Source: Amnibacterium sp. CER49
GTDB taxonomy: Bacteria > Actinomycetota > Actinomycetes > Actinomycetales > Microbacteriaceae
DNA length: 64,000 nt
Direction: 5' to 3'
Assembly: GCF_029846255.1 (NCBI RefSeq)
Contig: NZ_JARVWQ010000001.1
Location: forward strand, 744,001-808,000
Position 1 is the first letter of the stretch; the number at the start of each line of letters is the position of its first letter. Made by a program: the position numbers and the translations under genes. Under the pieces are notes generated by a model, which ran no database searches, was not told the origin of the DNA, and was given only the letters and a program-made list of their open reading frames with translations. This document shows positions 1 to 7,013 of the stretch, one piece after another.

Positions 1-1
1 T

Positions 2-106
2 GCGCCCAACACGACCTACACGGTCGCGCTGACCTCGGCGATCAAGGATCTGGCGGGGAACCCGTTGAGTGCGTACACCTGGTCGTTCACGACCGGGGCG
101 AGCTGA
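2..106 (+). CDS. C-terminal end of a secreted Ig-like (Big_5/SbsA-type) domain protein, partial
   Basis: Only the last 34 codons lie in the window; the gene enters from the left edge and stops with TGA at 104-106. The readable tail contains YTVALTSAIKDLAGNPL and ends YTWSFTTGAS, which is the typical closing strand of the bacterial Ig-like domain often called Big_5 or SbsA Ig-like. Such domains are stacked in large exported surface proteins. This fits a neighbourhood rich in secreted modular proteins. The rest of the protein and its function cannot be judged from here. Confidence 0.75.
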   Translation, partial: APNTTYTVALTSAIKDLAGNPLSAYTWSFTTGAS

Positions 107-254
107 TCGAAACCGCTGCGCTGAACCTGGCGGCCCGGAACCGCGGGGCGATTCCTCGGCAGGGTCCGGGCCACTGGGTGCGCTGGTCACGATCGGCAGG
201 AACCTGGCCAGCGAGACGTCCAGGGCATCACAGCGGGAGAGGTCCGCCGCTCGA

Positions 255-425
255 TCAGAACTGCCCCGCCTCGCCCGGAGTCCAGTCCACGAGCACGGTG
301 ACGATGGCGAATGGCACAAGGACCAGCGCGATCAGCGTCAGGCCGGCGTAGGTCCCACCAGCGTGCCGTGCCGTGGCGTGCAAGGTGGCCACACTCGCCA
401 CCCCCTGAATCAGTCTCTGCATCAT
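255..425 (-). CDS. small single-pass membrane protein, copy 1 of a triplicated family
   Basis: A 56-aa protein of unknown function. The start at 425 is chosen because GAAGGA lies 9 nt upstream; a longer start at 482 has no such support. A charged, Ala-rich N-terminus is followed by one hydrophobic segment (about residues 28-46) containing VPFAIVTVLVDWTPGE. This core recurs in the products at 764-928 and 2775-2951 (APFAVVTVLAKWAPGD and APFAVVTALAKWAPSE). All three lie on the minus strand within 2.7 kb. The repeated conservation of one protein core argues that they are real genes rather than chance frames. The family is not one I recognise. Confidence 0.6.
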   Translation of the reverse strand: MMQRLIQGVASVATLHATARHAGGTYAGLTLIALVLVPFAIVTVLVDWTPGEAGQF

Positions 426-429
426 CGCG

Positions 430-715
430 ATCCGTCCTTCCGCTGTGATACCACTGCTTCGCCCGCGAAGCCAATGCCGCATCCGGTACGCGGTGGTGGT
501 CGATCGCTGCCACGTGCATCAGCAGTCCGCGGGCCCGACACTCGAGCCCTCGTGGCGAGCGAGAAGCGTCGACGCGAGCGCCGTGACTCGTTGCCCCCAC
601 GGCTACTCCTCGATCCGCGCCGAGAGCCCGCAACGTCGTCCCAGCCGTGCTGCGCCGCGTAACGAGCGCCCAGGATCGGCCGCCCGGGCTCAGGGACGAC
701 GAAGGTTCCGAGCAC
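430..715 (-). pseudogene. decayed copy of the small protein encoded at 3148-3375
   Basis: In one minus frame this stretch reads RPILGARYAAQHGWDDV and later RRRFSLATR; the protein at 3148-3375 has RPVLTARYTREGGWERI and RRRFSLTTH. The piece between them matches better in another frame (DRGVAVGATSHGAR against EQGVTMVELKWRLA), so at least two frameshifts are implied. It sits just upstream of the small membrane gene at 255-425, just as 3148-3375 sits upstream of the copy at 2775-2951. The best reading is a broken duplicate of a two-gene unit. The 338 bases between the two small membrane genes hold nothing else I can support. Confidence 0.4.
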
Positions 716-763
716 CGATGTCAGCGGACGCGTAACGTGCGCGTCGAGTGGTGGCCTCTGGAC

Positions 764-928
764 CTAGAAGCTCATCTCGTGCGCCGGCGCGTCGCCCGGC
801 GCCCACTTGGCGAGCACGGTGACAACGGCGAACGGCGCAAGCGCAAGCGTGATCAGTGCTGTACCGGCATCACGCGCGCGCCCCGTGCTTCGGGTACCAC
901 GTCGCACAGCCTGGTGCATCGTCGCCAT
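764..928 (-). CDS. small single-pass membrane protein, copy 2 of a triplicated family
   Basis: A 54-aa product of unknown function. The start at 928 is preferred because AAGAGGTGGGG lies about 8 nt upstream and the same SD-like string (AAGAGTGGGG) precedes the copy at 2951. An in-frame ATG at 964 is an alternative (66 aa). The protein has an Arg-rich N-terminus (HQAVRRGTRS) and a hydrophobic segment with LALAPFAVVTVLAKWAPGD, nearly identical to the copy at 2775-2951. DNA similarity to that copy continues upstream of the start, so a larger segment was duplicated. Topology is probably N-in with a short Pro/Asp-containing tail outside; this is inference. Confidence 0.6.
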   Translation of the reverse strand: MATMHQAVRRGTRSTGRARDAGTALITLALAPFAVVTVLAKWAPGDAPAHEMSF

Positions 929-1391
929 CGACCCCACCTCTTCAGACACGTGCGCTTCGGTCATGGAGGCCAGTGCACTCGCTCCGATGAACGAGGCGGT
1001 GAACACTTCACCACGCCGATCTGAACCGTCCGCGGCAGCAGCACGCCGCAGCGAGCGCGCTGGATCGCTCAGCCCTTCGTCGTCGGCAGGATCGTGACCG
1101 AGCCGTCGACGGGCACCCGGTTCAGAATCGGAAGGTCCGAGGCATCGTGCGCGCTGCATCGTCACCGAGGCGACGCGCGTTCAAGCGCTCGTCGGCTTCG
1201 CCGCCGCCGGGGTCGGCGGCCTGCGCATTCGATATGGAGCAAGGTCCGACAGAGGTGGAGCACCGGCTTCTCACGCATGCTCCAGGTGCTGGGGCGGCCG
1301 ACCCGCTGTCCGACAGCGCGACGGGACCAAAGCCCATGTCGCGGTCGGTCCTCGCGGGCTCGAGCGGGGCGGGATCCCCGACCGACTCGAC
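929..1391. other. gene-poor stretch with duplicated upstream DNA
   Basis: About the first 110 bases resemble bases 2952-3060: in the minus frame both read RRG..FT, then MTEA, then VGSM before the small membrane gene. In the 2952-3060 copy no start codon lies upstream of 2999, so this similarity is more likely shared DNA than shared protein. From about 1040 to 1391 I see no gene with start, SD and family resemblance; several open frames on both strands are what high GC gives by chance. Confidence 0.4.
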
Positions 1392-2612
1392 CTATCGAGT
1401 GGCCGGAGATGCGCCCTGAGCGTCCGCGTACACCGCGTCGATGCGCTCGACCGCCCGGCTCCAGCTGAACTGCTCAGCGTACGAGCGGCACCCTCCGGGG
1501 TCCGGTGGTCCGTCGAGCACCTGAGCGAGCGCAGCGCGGAGTGCGTCGATCGTCATCGAGGTCGCGAGCAAGCGCCCTCCTGCGAAGCCGGCGAGTGCTT
1601 CGACGAGTCCGCCCTGCGGTCTGGCCACTGCGGGTGTGTCGACCGCCATGGATTCGAGGCAGACCAGTCCGAACCCCTCGAGCTCGAGCGTCGGGATGAC
1701 CGTGGCATCAGCAGCGCGGTAGACGTCGAGCAGGGTCCCCTCGTCCACCCGGCCGAGGAAGCGATTCCGGTCGGGAAGGACCGCGTCGGCAGCGCGCTGC
1801 AGGCCGCTGCGCTCAGGGCCGTCGCCGACGACGACCAGGTGCGCGGTCGGCGATGCCGCAGCCAGCGCTTCGGCGGCGTCACCGATGCCCATCCGAGCGA
1901 CGAGTCGGCGTGCGCAGGCGACGATCGGCACATCGCCCGGGAGGCCCAGCCGCTGCCGAGCCGCGGCCCGGTCCCCAGGCGTGAACCGTGTGAGGTCGAC
2001 CCCCGGCGGCACCACGACGATCCGGTCCTCCGGGACGCCATAACGCTCGTGCAGAAGGTCCTTGAACACGACGGACAGGACGATCAGTCTGCCCGCGCGC
2101 GCATAGAGCCATCGCTCCACGACTGCCTTCACCCGGATGCTGAGACCGCGCGCGCCGGAAGCGAGGCTCTCGGCGGCCCAGGGCCCGTGGAAGTGCACCA
2201 CCACCGCGCCGTCCTGCTTCCGCGCCAGCCGGCGGCCGACCAGGAACGCGGCGCCGGTCAGCGCGAAATGCAGGTGCGCCACGTCGACCGGCTGCGAGCG
2301 CATCCCTGCTGCGACGAAACCGAGGAGCCGGCGCGGCAAGGGTTGGTCGAGCCGTCCGACGAACCGATAGAACGGGCGCGAGGCGCGCGTGCCGAGCACG
2401 AGGGCTCGCACGTCGTGCGTGGCTGACTGGGCAGCAGCGAGGTCGTCGACATAGCGGTTCAATCCGCCGGGCTGCTCCGCGGGAGCGGCGATGCCGACGT
2501 GCACGATCCTCTTGCGCCGGGGGTGCGCCGACCGCTGAGTCGGGGTCGGCGCGGCGTTCACAGTGCCACTGATGCTATCGGCGAGGCGGCCGATCGATCC
2601 GGAGTTCCCCAC
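1392..2612 (-). CDS. GT4-family glycosyltransferase
   Basis: A 406-aa GT-B fold enzyme that would transfer a nucleotide sugar to a lipid-linked acceptor at the inner face of the membrane. The N-terminal Rossmann half begins around residue 36 (IVHVGIAAPAEQPGG), followed by HFHGPWA. The C-terminal half carries VVVPPGVD and the hallmark PTLELEGFGLVCLESM at about 307-322, including the conserved E-x7-E pair, then ARPQGGLVE. The GTG at 2612 has no clear SD, and the family fold starts about 35 residues in, so the true start may be downstream. Sugar specificity cannot be read. It is the first full enzyme of the polysaccharide locus, in a stretch otherwise poor in genes. Confidence 0.85.
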   Translation of the reverse strand: MGNSGSIGRLADSISGTVNAAPTPTQRSAHPRRKRIVHVGIAAPAEQPGGLNRYVDDLAAAQSATHDVRALVLGTRASRPFYRFVGRLDQPLPRRLLGFVAAGMRSQPVDVAHLHFALTGAAFLVGRRLARKQDGAVVVHFHGPWAAESLASGARGLSIRVKAVVERWLYARAGRLIVLSVVFKDLLHERYGVPEDRIVVVPPGVDLTRFTPGDRAAARQRLGLPGDVPIVACARRLVARMGIGDAAEALAAASPTAHLVVVGDGPERSGLQRAADAVLPDRNRFLGRVDEGTLLDVYRAADATVIPTLELEGFGLVCLESMAVDTPAVARPQGGLVEALAGFAGGRLLATSMTIDALRAALAQVLDGPPDPGGCRSYAEQFSWSRAVERIDAVYADAQGASPATR

Positions 2613-2774
2613 ACCAGCCAGGTGCCGGACGCACTCCCGTTCACACTCGAAGTGCCGCTGGTGGCTCGGCAGCGGGGCTCGATCACGTGACCTGTGTGAG
2701 CAGCGGAAGCTTCAGCGGTTGCCGCTGACGGAGGGCATCGGCATCGTTCGGGCTCGGACTTCGAGCCCGACCAG

Positions 2775-2951
2775 CTACTGCGCGACTGGCTCGCTCGGTG
2801 CCCACTTCGCGAGCGCGGTCACGACGGCGAAAGGCGCGAGCGCGAGCGCGATGACACGTGGGCCGGCCACGGCCGAGCCGATGCGACGTGCGGGTCCGTG
2901 GGCGCCGGTCACGTCGGACCGTCGTCGGATCGCCTGCTCCATCGTCTCCAT
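2775..2951 (-). CDS. small single-pass membrane protein, copy 3 of a triplicated family
   Basis: A 58-aa protein of unknown function. Start 2951 follows AAGAGTGGGGTCG; in-frame ATG 2990 and GTG 2999 are alternatives. It begins METMEQAIRRRSD, matching MATMHQAVRRGTR of copy 2, and has one hydrophobic helix with LALAPFAVVTALAKWAPSE. Copies 1, 2 and 3 share the core more strongly than the N-terminal part. The neighbour upstream on the same strand is the small protein at 3148-3375, whose decayed relative lies upstream of copy 1. A role in membrane stress, as a small toxin or as an accessory of the polysaccharide machinery are all possible; none is shown. Confidence 0.6.
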   Translation of the reverse strand: METMEQAIRRRSDVTGAHGPARRIGSAVAGPRVIALALAPFAVVTALAKWAPSEPVAQ

Positions 2952-3147
2952 CGACCCCACTCTTCGTCGGTCTACCACTGCCTCGGTCATGCCAGCCACT
3001 GCAGTGTGGCCGGGGTACCGGCGGGTGAAGGCACCGCCACGCCGACCTGGATCCTTCGAGTCCCAACGCTCCGCGCCGCAGCTCTTCTTTCCGACGCGAC
3101 GGAGGGATCTCGGCTCGTCTTCCCCAGCGTTCCCGGGCTCTCGGCGC

Positions 3148-3375
3148 TCAGTAGGTGGACTGGTGGGTGGTGAGCGAGAACCGGCGGCGCGCCAGCCGCC
3201 ACTTCAGCTCGACCATGGTCACGCCCTGCTCGCGCAGCTGCGCCTCGGTCTCATCCGAGAACGTCGTGCCCGGGATCCGCTCCCAGCCACCCTCCCTGGT
3301 GTAGCGCGCCGTGAGCACGGGCCGCGCTCGATCACCGAGTCTCTCCAGCACCCACTCCGGTGCACCCGCCGCCAT
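3148..3375 (-). CDS. small hypothetical protein
   Basis: A 75-aa protein if ATG 3375 is used; an in-frame TTG at 3387 adds four residues. Neither has a strong SD. The product is soluble and charged: VLERLGDRARPVLTARYTREG in the first half, then an acidic stretch (FSDETEAQLREQG) and a basic end (RLARRRFSLTTH). It follows the sulfotransferase gene on the same strand after 120 bases. A frame-broken relative lies at 430-715. I do not recognise the family. The existence of a second, mutated copy supports a former or present protein-coding role. Confidence 0.45.
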   Translation of the reverse strand: MAAGAPEWVLERLGDRARPVLTARYTREGGWERIPGTTFSDETEAQLREQGVTMVELKWRLARRRFSLTTHQSTY

Positions 3376-3495
3376 GAGGGAATCCAACCGAATCCGTACT
3401 CATGGAACGCGAAGGTTCAGCGGATCCGCAGCATCACGACGTCGATCTCGGCACCATCACGACGCCGCATGCGTGAGGCCGTCGTGCAGGAACCC

Positions 3496-4485
3496 TCAGC
3501 GCGCGACGGCGTCCTGCCCCGCGCGCCACAGCCGCGCCGTGACGTCCTCCTCGATCGGAGCGAGCTCGTCGCGGATCACCCGCTGGTCGTCCTCCGTGAG
3601 GATCGACGAGAAGTACGAGTTCATGGCCGCGAGGTTGCGGTGCTTCGTGTGCGCCCGCTGGCCGTAGCTCGGCGCCTTGGCGGCCTTCGCCGACTTCGAC
3701 GGCGTCTCCTGCGAGTGCTCGATCCGCCGCTCGACCGCCGGCGTCCACGCGAGCCCGAGGCGCTCGTACAGCGGCCGGTAGGCGCCGGGGTCGTCCGCGA
3801 AGCCCTTCGCGTCGACGAGCAGGCTGTCGCTGAACGCCGTGTTCGCGTGCCAGCCGTAGACGAGCGCCCAGATCGCCGCACCGTTGCGGGCCGGACTCGT
3901 CATGTCCTGGTCGTGCACGAACCGCTCGGCGACCGGGTGCACGAACGCGCCCACCTCGTGCAGGTGCGCGAGCACCTCGTGCGGCTTGAAGGTCCAGCCG
4001 AGCCGGGCGAAGCTCGCGGCGACGGCGAGCGCCGGCCGGTAGGTGACGACGGAGGCGACCCCCGGTCGCTGGCGCTCGAGGAGGTCGAGCCAGAAGACCG
4101 CGAACGGGTCCTTCCAGATGAGCGTGGGTGCCGGCTTCAGGCGCGCCCGCCGGTAGGAGGCGAGGGCGCGGCTGCCGGTGACGATCTTCACCACGCGGCG
4201 CCACGCGGGGTCGTCGGGGAAGATGCCGGACCTCAGCTGCAGCCGCAGCGCGGCGACGCCGTCGGCGAGCCCGAGGGCGCGCTCGACGGGGAAGTCGGCG
4301 GTGCCGGGGACCTCGAAGTAGCGGCCGACCCGCCGGTCCCCCACCGTACGGTTCAGCGGCTCGTACAGGCTCATGACGCCGGGAGCGGCGGCGATCGCGT
4401 CGCCGACGGCGGTGGTCCCCGAGCGCGGGCTGCCGGTCACCACGATGATGCGCCTGGAGCTGCCGCGGTCCGGGTGATCCGTCAT
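3496..4485 (-). CDS. sulfotransferase family protein
   Basis: A 329-aa protein of the PAPS-dependent sulfotransferase fold. Residues 16-25 read VTGSPRSGTT, the 5'-phosphosulfate-binding loop that resembles a P-loop; WKDPF and the following VTYRPALAVAASFARLGW fit the part of the fold that binds the 3'-phosphate. Known members move a sulfuryl group from PAPS to a hydroxyl on a carbohydrate or lipid. In this place the likely acceptor is a sugar of the exopolysaccharide or a glycolipid; this is inference. No PAPS-making genes are nearby. A promoter-like pair lies upstream at 4540-4566. Confidence 0.85.
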   Translation of the reverse strand: MTDHPDRGSSRRIIVVTGSPRSGTTAVGDAIAAAPGVMSLYEPLNRTVGDRRVGRYFEVPGTADFPVERALGLADGVAALRLQLRSGIFPDDPAWRRVVKIVTGSRALASYRRARLKPAPTLIWKDPFAVFWLDLLERQRPGVASVVTYRPALAVAASFARLGWTFKPHEVLAHLHEVGAFVHPVAERFVHDQDMTSPARNGAAIWALVYGWHANTAFSDSLLVDAKGFADDPGAYRPLYERLGLAWTPAVERRIEHSQETPSKSAKAAKAPSYGQRAHTKHRNLAAMNSYFSSILTEDDQRVIRDELAPIEEDVTARLWRAGQDAVAR

Positions 4486-4539
4486 CGTCCGCCCTGTCGA
4501 TGGTGCCGAAACGGGCCCGGGTCAGGCCGCTCTGACACG

Positions 4540-4566
4540 CTAATAGAACGGTGAGAATCGGATCAA
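4540..4566 (-). promoter_or_regulatory. possible sigma-A promoter of the sulfotransferase gene
   Basis: On the minus strand TTGATC (4561-4566) and TATTAG (4540-4545) are separated by 15 nt, in a locally AT-richer patch (taatagaacggtgagaatc) inside very GC-rich DNA. The spacing is shorter than ideal. The start codon is 55 nt downstream. Confidence 0.35.
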
Positions 4567-4635
4567 GGGTGTCTGACGAATTCGATCAGGCCGTTCCGAC
4601 GAGGACGTCCGCGCCGCATGCCGGAACGCACGGCA

Positions 4636-4669
4636 GAGGGGCGGGACGGCCTCCGCCGTCACGCCCCTC
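4636..4669 (-). terminator. hairpin terminator after the secreted protein gene
   Basis: GAGGGGCGGGACGGC and GCCGTCACGCCCCTC form a 15-position stem with one mismatch around a 4-nt loop, 28 nt after the stop at 4698. There is no T-run, as usual for such hairpins in high-GC Actinobacteria. Confidence 0.65.
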
Positions 4670-4697
4670 ATAACGCGTCGGGTGCGCTGCGCCCCGC

Positions 4698-6812
4698 TCA
4701 GCCGACCTTCGTGCAGGTCACGACGAGCTGCGGGCGGTACGAGGTCGTGCTGACCTCACGGGACAGGTAGCCCACCCCGTCGCCGCTCGGCGTCGTGAGG
4801 AGCAGGCTCACCGTGCCGTCGCCCTTCACTGCGCCGCTCACATCTGCCGTGTAGCTCGTGTTGAGCGCCACGGAGCCGGGGATGCTGCCCACCTTCGCGC
4901 CCGCAGCGGGCTTGTTGTTCCAGGTGACGCCCGTCTCGGTCCACGAGCTCGACGTGGCGGAGAAGTCCCCGCCGTAGACCGCGTTGTCGCCGATGTCGGG
5001 ACCGACCCGCAGCTTCACCCGCGTCGAGATCGACGTGCAGGTGGAGGTGCCGGTGACCGAGAACTTCAGCAGCGAGTCGGTCAGCGGTGAGGCGTCGGCG
5101 ATGAGCCGCTGGACGGTGCCGTAGTTCGTCGTCGGGTACGCCGACTTCACCGTCGCGTCCGCGGTCGCCGGGAAGGTGAGCGTGGTCGTCGTGGTGGTGG
5201 GCGTCGTCACCGTGGCGCTCGCCTTCGGCGACTCGTTGCCCGCGGCGTCGATCGCGCTCACCGAGTAGGTGTACGTGGTCGCCCCCGCAGCGGTGGTGTC
5301 CGTGTACGAGAGCGTGTTGCCACTCACCGTCGTGAGCAGCGTCCCGCCGCGGTAGACGCGGTAGCCGGTCACGCCCACGTCGTCGGTGCTCGCGGTCCAG
5401 GCGAGGCGCACCTGCGTGCTGCTCGCCGCCGTCGCGGTCAACGAGCCGGGCGTGGTCGGCGGCGTGGTGTCGGCCGTGCCGCCCGTCACCGCCAGGTCGG
5501 CGTGCCAGTAGCGCTTGTTCGCCGTGTCGCCCGCGAGCACCACGAGGCCGGTCGCCGCCGTGACGCTCTGCTTGGTCGTGGTCGGGTTGTTCATGTACTC
5601 GGTCGTGGTGCTCGTGTCCGCGGCGCTCTGGATGATGGGCGTGCCGCGGCCCGCCGCGAAGACCGGGTTCGTGAACGACGCCGTCTTGTCGTAGATCGTC
5701 TGCGCGTTCGTGGTGCCGCAGCCGTTCGTGCCGGTCGGCGCGGCGGAGACGACGTGGACGATCGAGTGGTCGGTGTCGAGCATCACCTGAGGCCGGGTGT
5801 TGCAGTCGCCGACGGTGCTGATCGTCGACTTCGTCCAGCCCGCCGTCGGCGAGTACTCGACGAGCAGGAGCAGCGGGCTGCTCGCGGTGTGCGCCGGATC
5901 CTGGTCGGCGCTCGTCTTGATCGCGGCGAACACGCGCCCGGAGGCGTCGGCGGCGATCGACTTGAGGTTCAGGTGGTCGTCGGCCGAGTAGCCGCCGCTG
6001 AGCCCGGGGATCGCGCCGCCGGTCCACGTCGTCGCCGCGGCGCCGTCGGCGTGGCTCGCGAAGTAGACGCTCTGCGTGAGCTGGTTGCTCCACATCACGC
6101 CGATCTTGTTGCCGCCGTAGGCGACGACGCTCGAGATGTCGTCCTGCTGCGGGGTCGCGCCCGTGACCGGCACGACGAAGGGCGTGCCCCAGGTGGTGCC
6201 GTTGCCCGTGCCGTCGTTCACGTACACGGCGTTCGTGTAGCCCGAGGTCGCGTTGCCGGACACCTGCGTCCAGGTGGCCCAGATCGCGCCGGTCGAGTCC
6301 TCGTCGATGGCCATCGACTCGCTCGACTGGTTGGTGATCGTCTGCGGGAAGCCGGCGTCGAGGCTGAAGGTCTGCGTCGTCGCGTTGTAGGAGTACCGGG
6401 TGAGGTAGGCCGGGTTGCCCGAGGTGGACGGGTTCGCCGAGTAGTCGGTCGAGATCGCCACCACGTGCGACGCGATGTAGAGGTGCGTGCCGTCCCAGAG
6501 CGCGTCGCCGAGCGTGTTGACGCGCGTGTCGATCACGGTGCCGGTGTCGACCCAGGTCTCGGTCGAGCGGTCGAGCCGGAAGATGTGCCAGGTCTTCGAG
6601 GTCGCCTCGAACATGTCGGCGAACCACGTGGCGCCGACGTGCCAGAGCTTGCTCTGCGGCTTGTCCGAGGTGGCCGGGTAGGTGGCGCCGGCGTACGACT
6701 GGTCGCTGTGGCCGAGGTCACCGGTCGCGGCGGACGCGGGACCGGCGGCGACGAGCACGCCGGCGAGCAGGGAGGCGGAGGCGATCAGGGCTCCGAGGGA
6801 TCGAGTGCGCAT
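4698..6812 (-). CDS. secreted propeller-like, FN3 and CBM-like modular protein (paralog A)
   Basis: A 704-aa exported protein. A signal peptide covers residues 1-28 with cleavage after ASA. Residues about 30-445 show repeated short motifs typical of a beta-propeller or sialidase-like fold (KLWHVGATWFADMF, DALWDGTHLYIASH, IDEDSTGAIWATWTQ). A fibronectin type III domain follows at about 448-537 (TPPTTPGSL, GYRVYRGG, DAAGNES). The last 160 residues resemble the DNRLRE/CBM96-type carbohydrate-binding module (ATADATVKSAYPTTNYG). The next gene, 7014-9122, is a close paralog with the same layout. No sorting motif is seen, so it is probably released or bound through its carbohydrate module. A polysaccharide-binding or -trimming role is inference; no catalytic residues stand out. 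Confidence 0.8.
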   Translation of the reverse strand: MRTRSLGALIASASLLAGVLVAAGPASAATGDLGHSDQSYAGATYPATSDKPQSKLWHVGATWFADMFEATSKTWHIFRLDRSTETWVDTGTVIDTRVNTLGDALWDGTHLYIASHVVAISTDYSANPSTSGNPAYLTRYSYNATTQTFSLDAGFPQTITNQSSESMAIDEDSTGAIWATWTQVSGNATSGYTNAVYVNDGTGNGTTWGTPFVVPVTGATPQQDDISSVVAYGGNKIGVMWSNQLTQSVYFASHADGAAATTWTGGAIPGLSGGYSADDHLNLKSIAADASGRVFAAIKTSADQDPAHTASSPLLLLVEYSPTAGWTKSTISTVGDCNTRPQVMLDTDHSIVHVVSAAPTGTNGCGTTNAQTIYDKTASFTNPVFAAGRGTPIIQSAADTSTTTEYMNNPTTTKQSVTAATGLVVLAGDTANKRYWHADLAVTGGTADTTPPTTPGSLTATAASSTQVRLAWTASTDDVGVTGYRVYRGGTLLTTVSGNTLSYTDTTAAGATTYTYSVSAIDAAGNESPKASATVTTPTTTTTTLTFPATADATVKSAYPTTNYGTVQRLIADASPLTDSLLKFSVTGTSTCTSISTRVKLRVGPDIGDNAVYGGDFSATSSSWTETGVTWNNKPAAGAKVGSIPGSVALNTSYTADVSGAVKGDGTVSLLLTTPSGDGVGYLSREVSTTSYRPQLVVTCTKVG

Positions 6813-6962
6813 CGGGGAACGCAGTCCTTTCCTGGCCGACCGGGTCGGGTTCGGACAAGGATCCCTGCCCGCCAGGCCCGTGGGAAGGGGTACGCAGAAG
6901 AAAATGCCTGATCAGATCGCGTTAACCTCGAACTTCAAGATATGCGACCGGCGCGCGAGACG

Positions 6963-7004
6963 GAGCAGGGGCCGTGCCGGCGTCCGCCGGCACGGCCCCT
7001 GCTC
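6963..7004 (-). terminator. strong hairpin terminator
   Basis: A perfect 19-bp stem, GAGCAGGGGCCGTGCCGGC against GCCGGCACGGCCCCTGCTC, closes a GTCC loop. It begins 9 nt after the stop of the gene at 7014-9122 in the minus direction and separates the two tandem paralogs, so each is probably its own transcription unit. Confidence 0.8.
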
Positions 7005-7013
7005 GACGGCGGG

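Noticed and set aside
107-254. Terminator or gene after the partial Ig-like protein
   Set aside because: No convincing stem or start; short frames only.
2563-4554. Long plus-strand open frame opposite the sulfotransferase gene
   Set aside because: Arg/Pro/Ala-rich translation without family motifs; it mirrors the codon bias of the real minus-strand gene.
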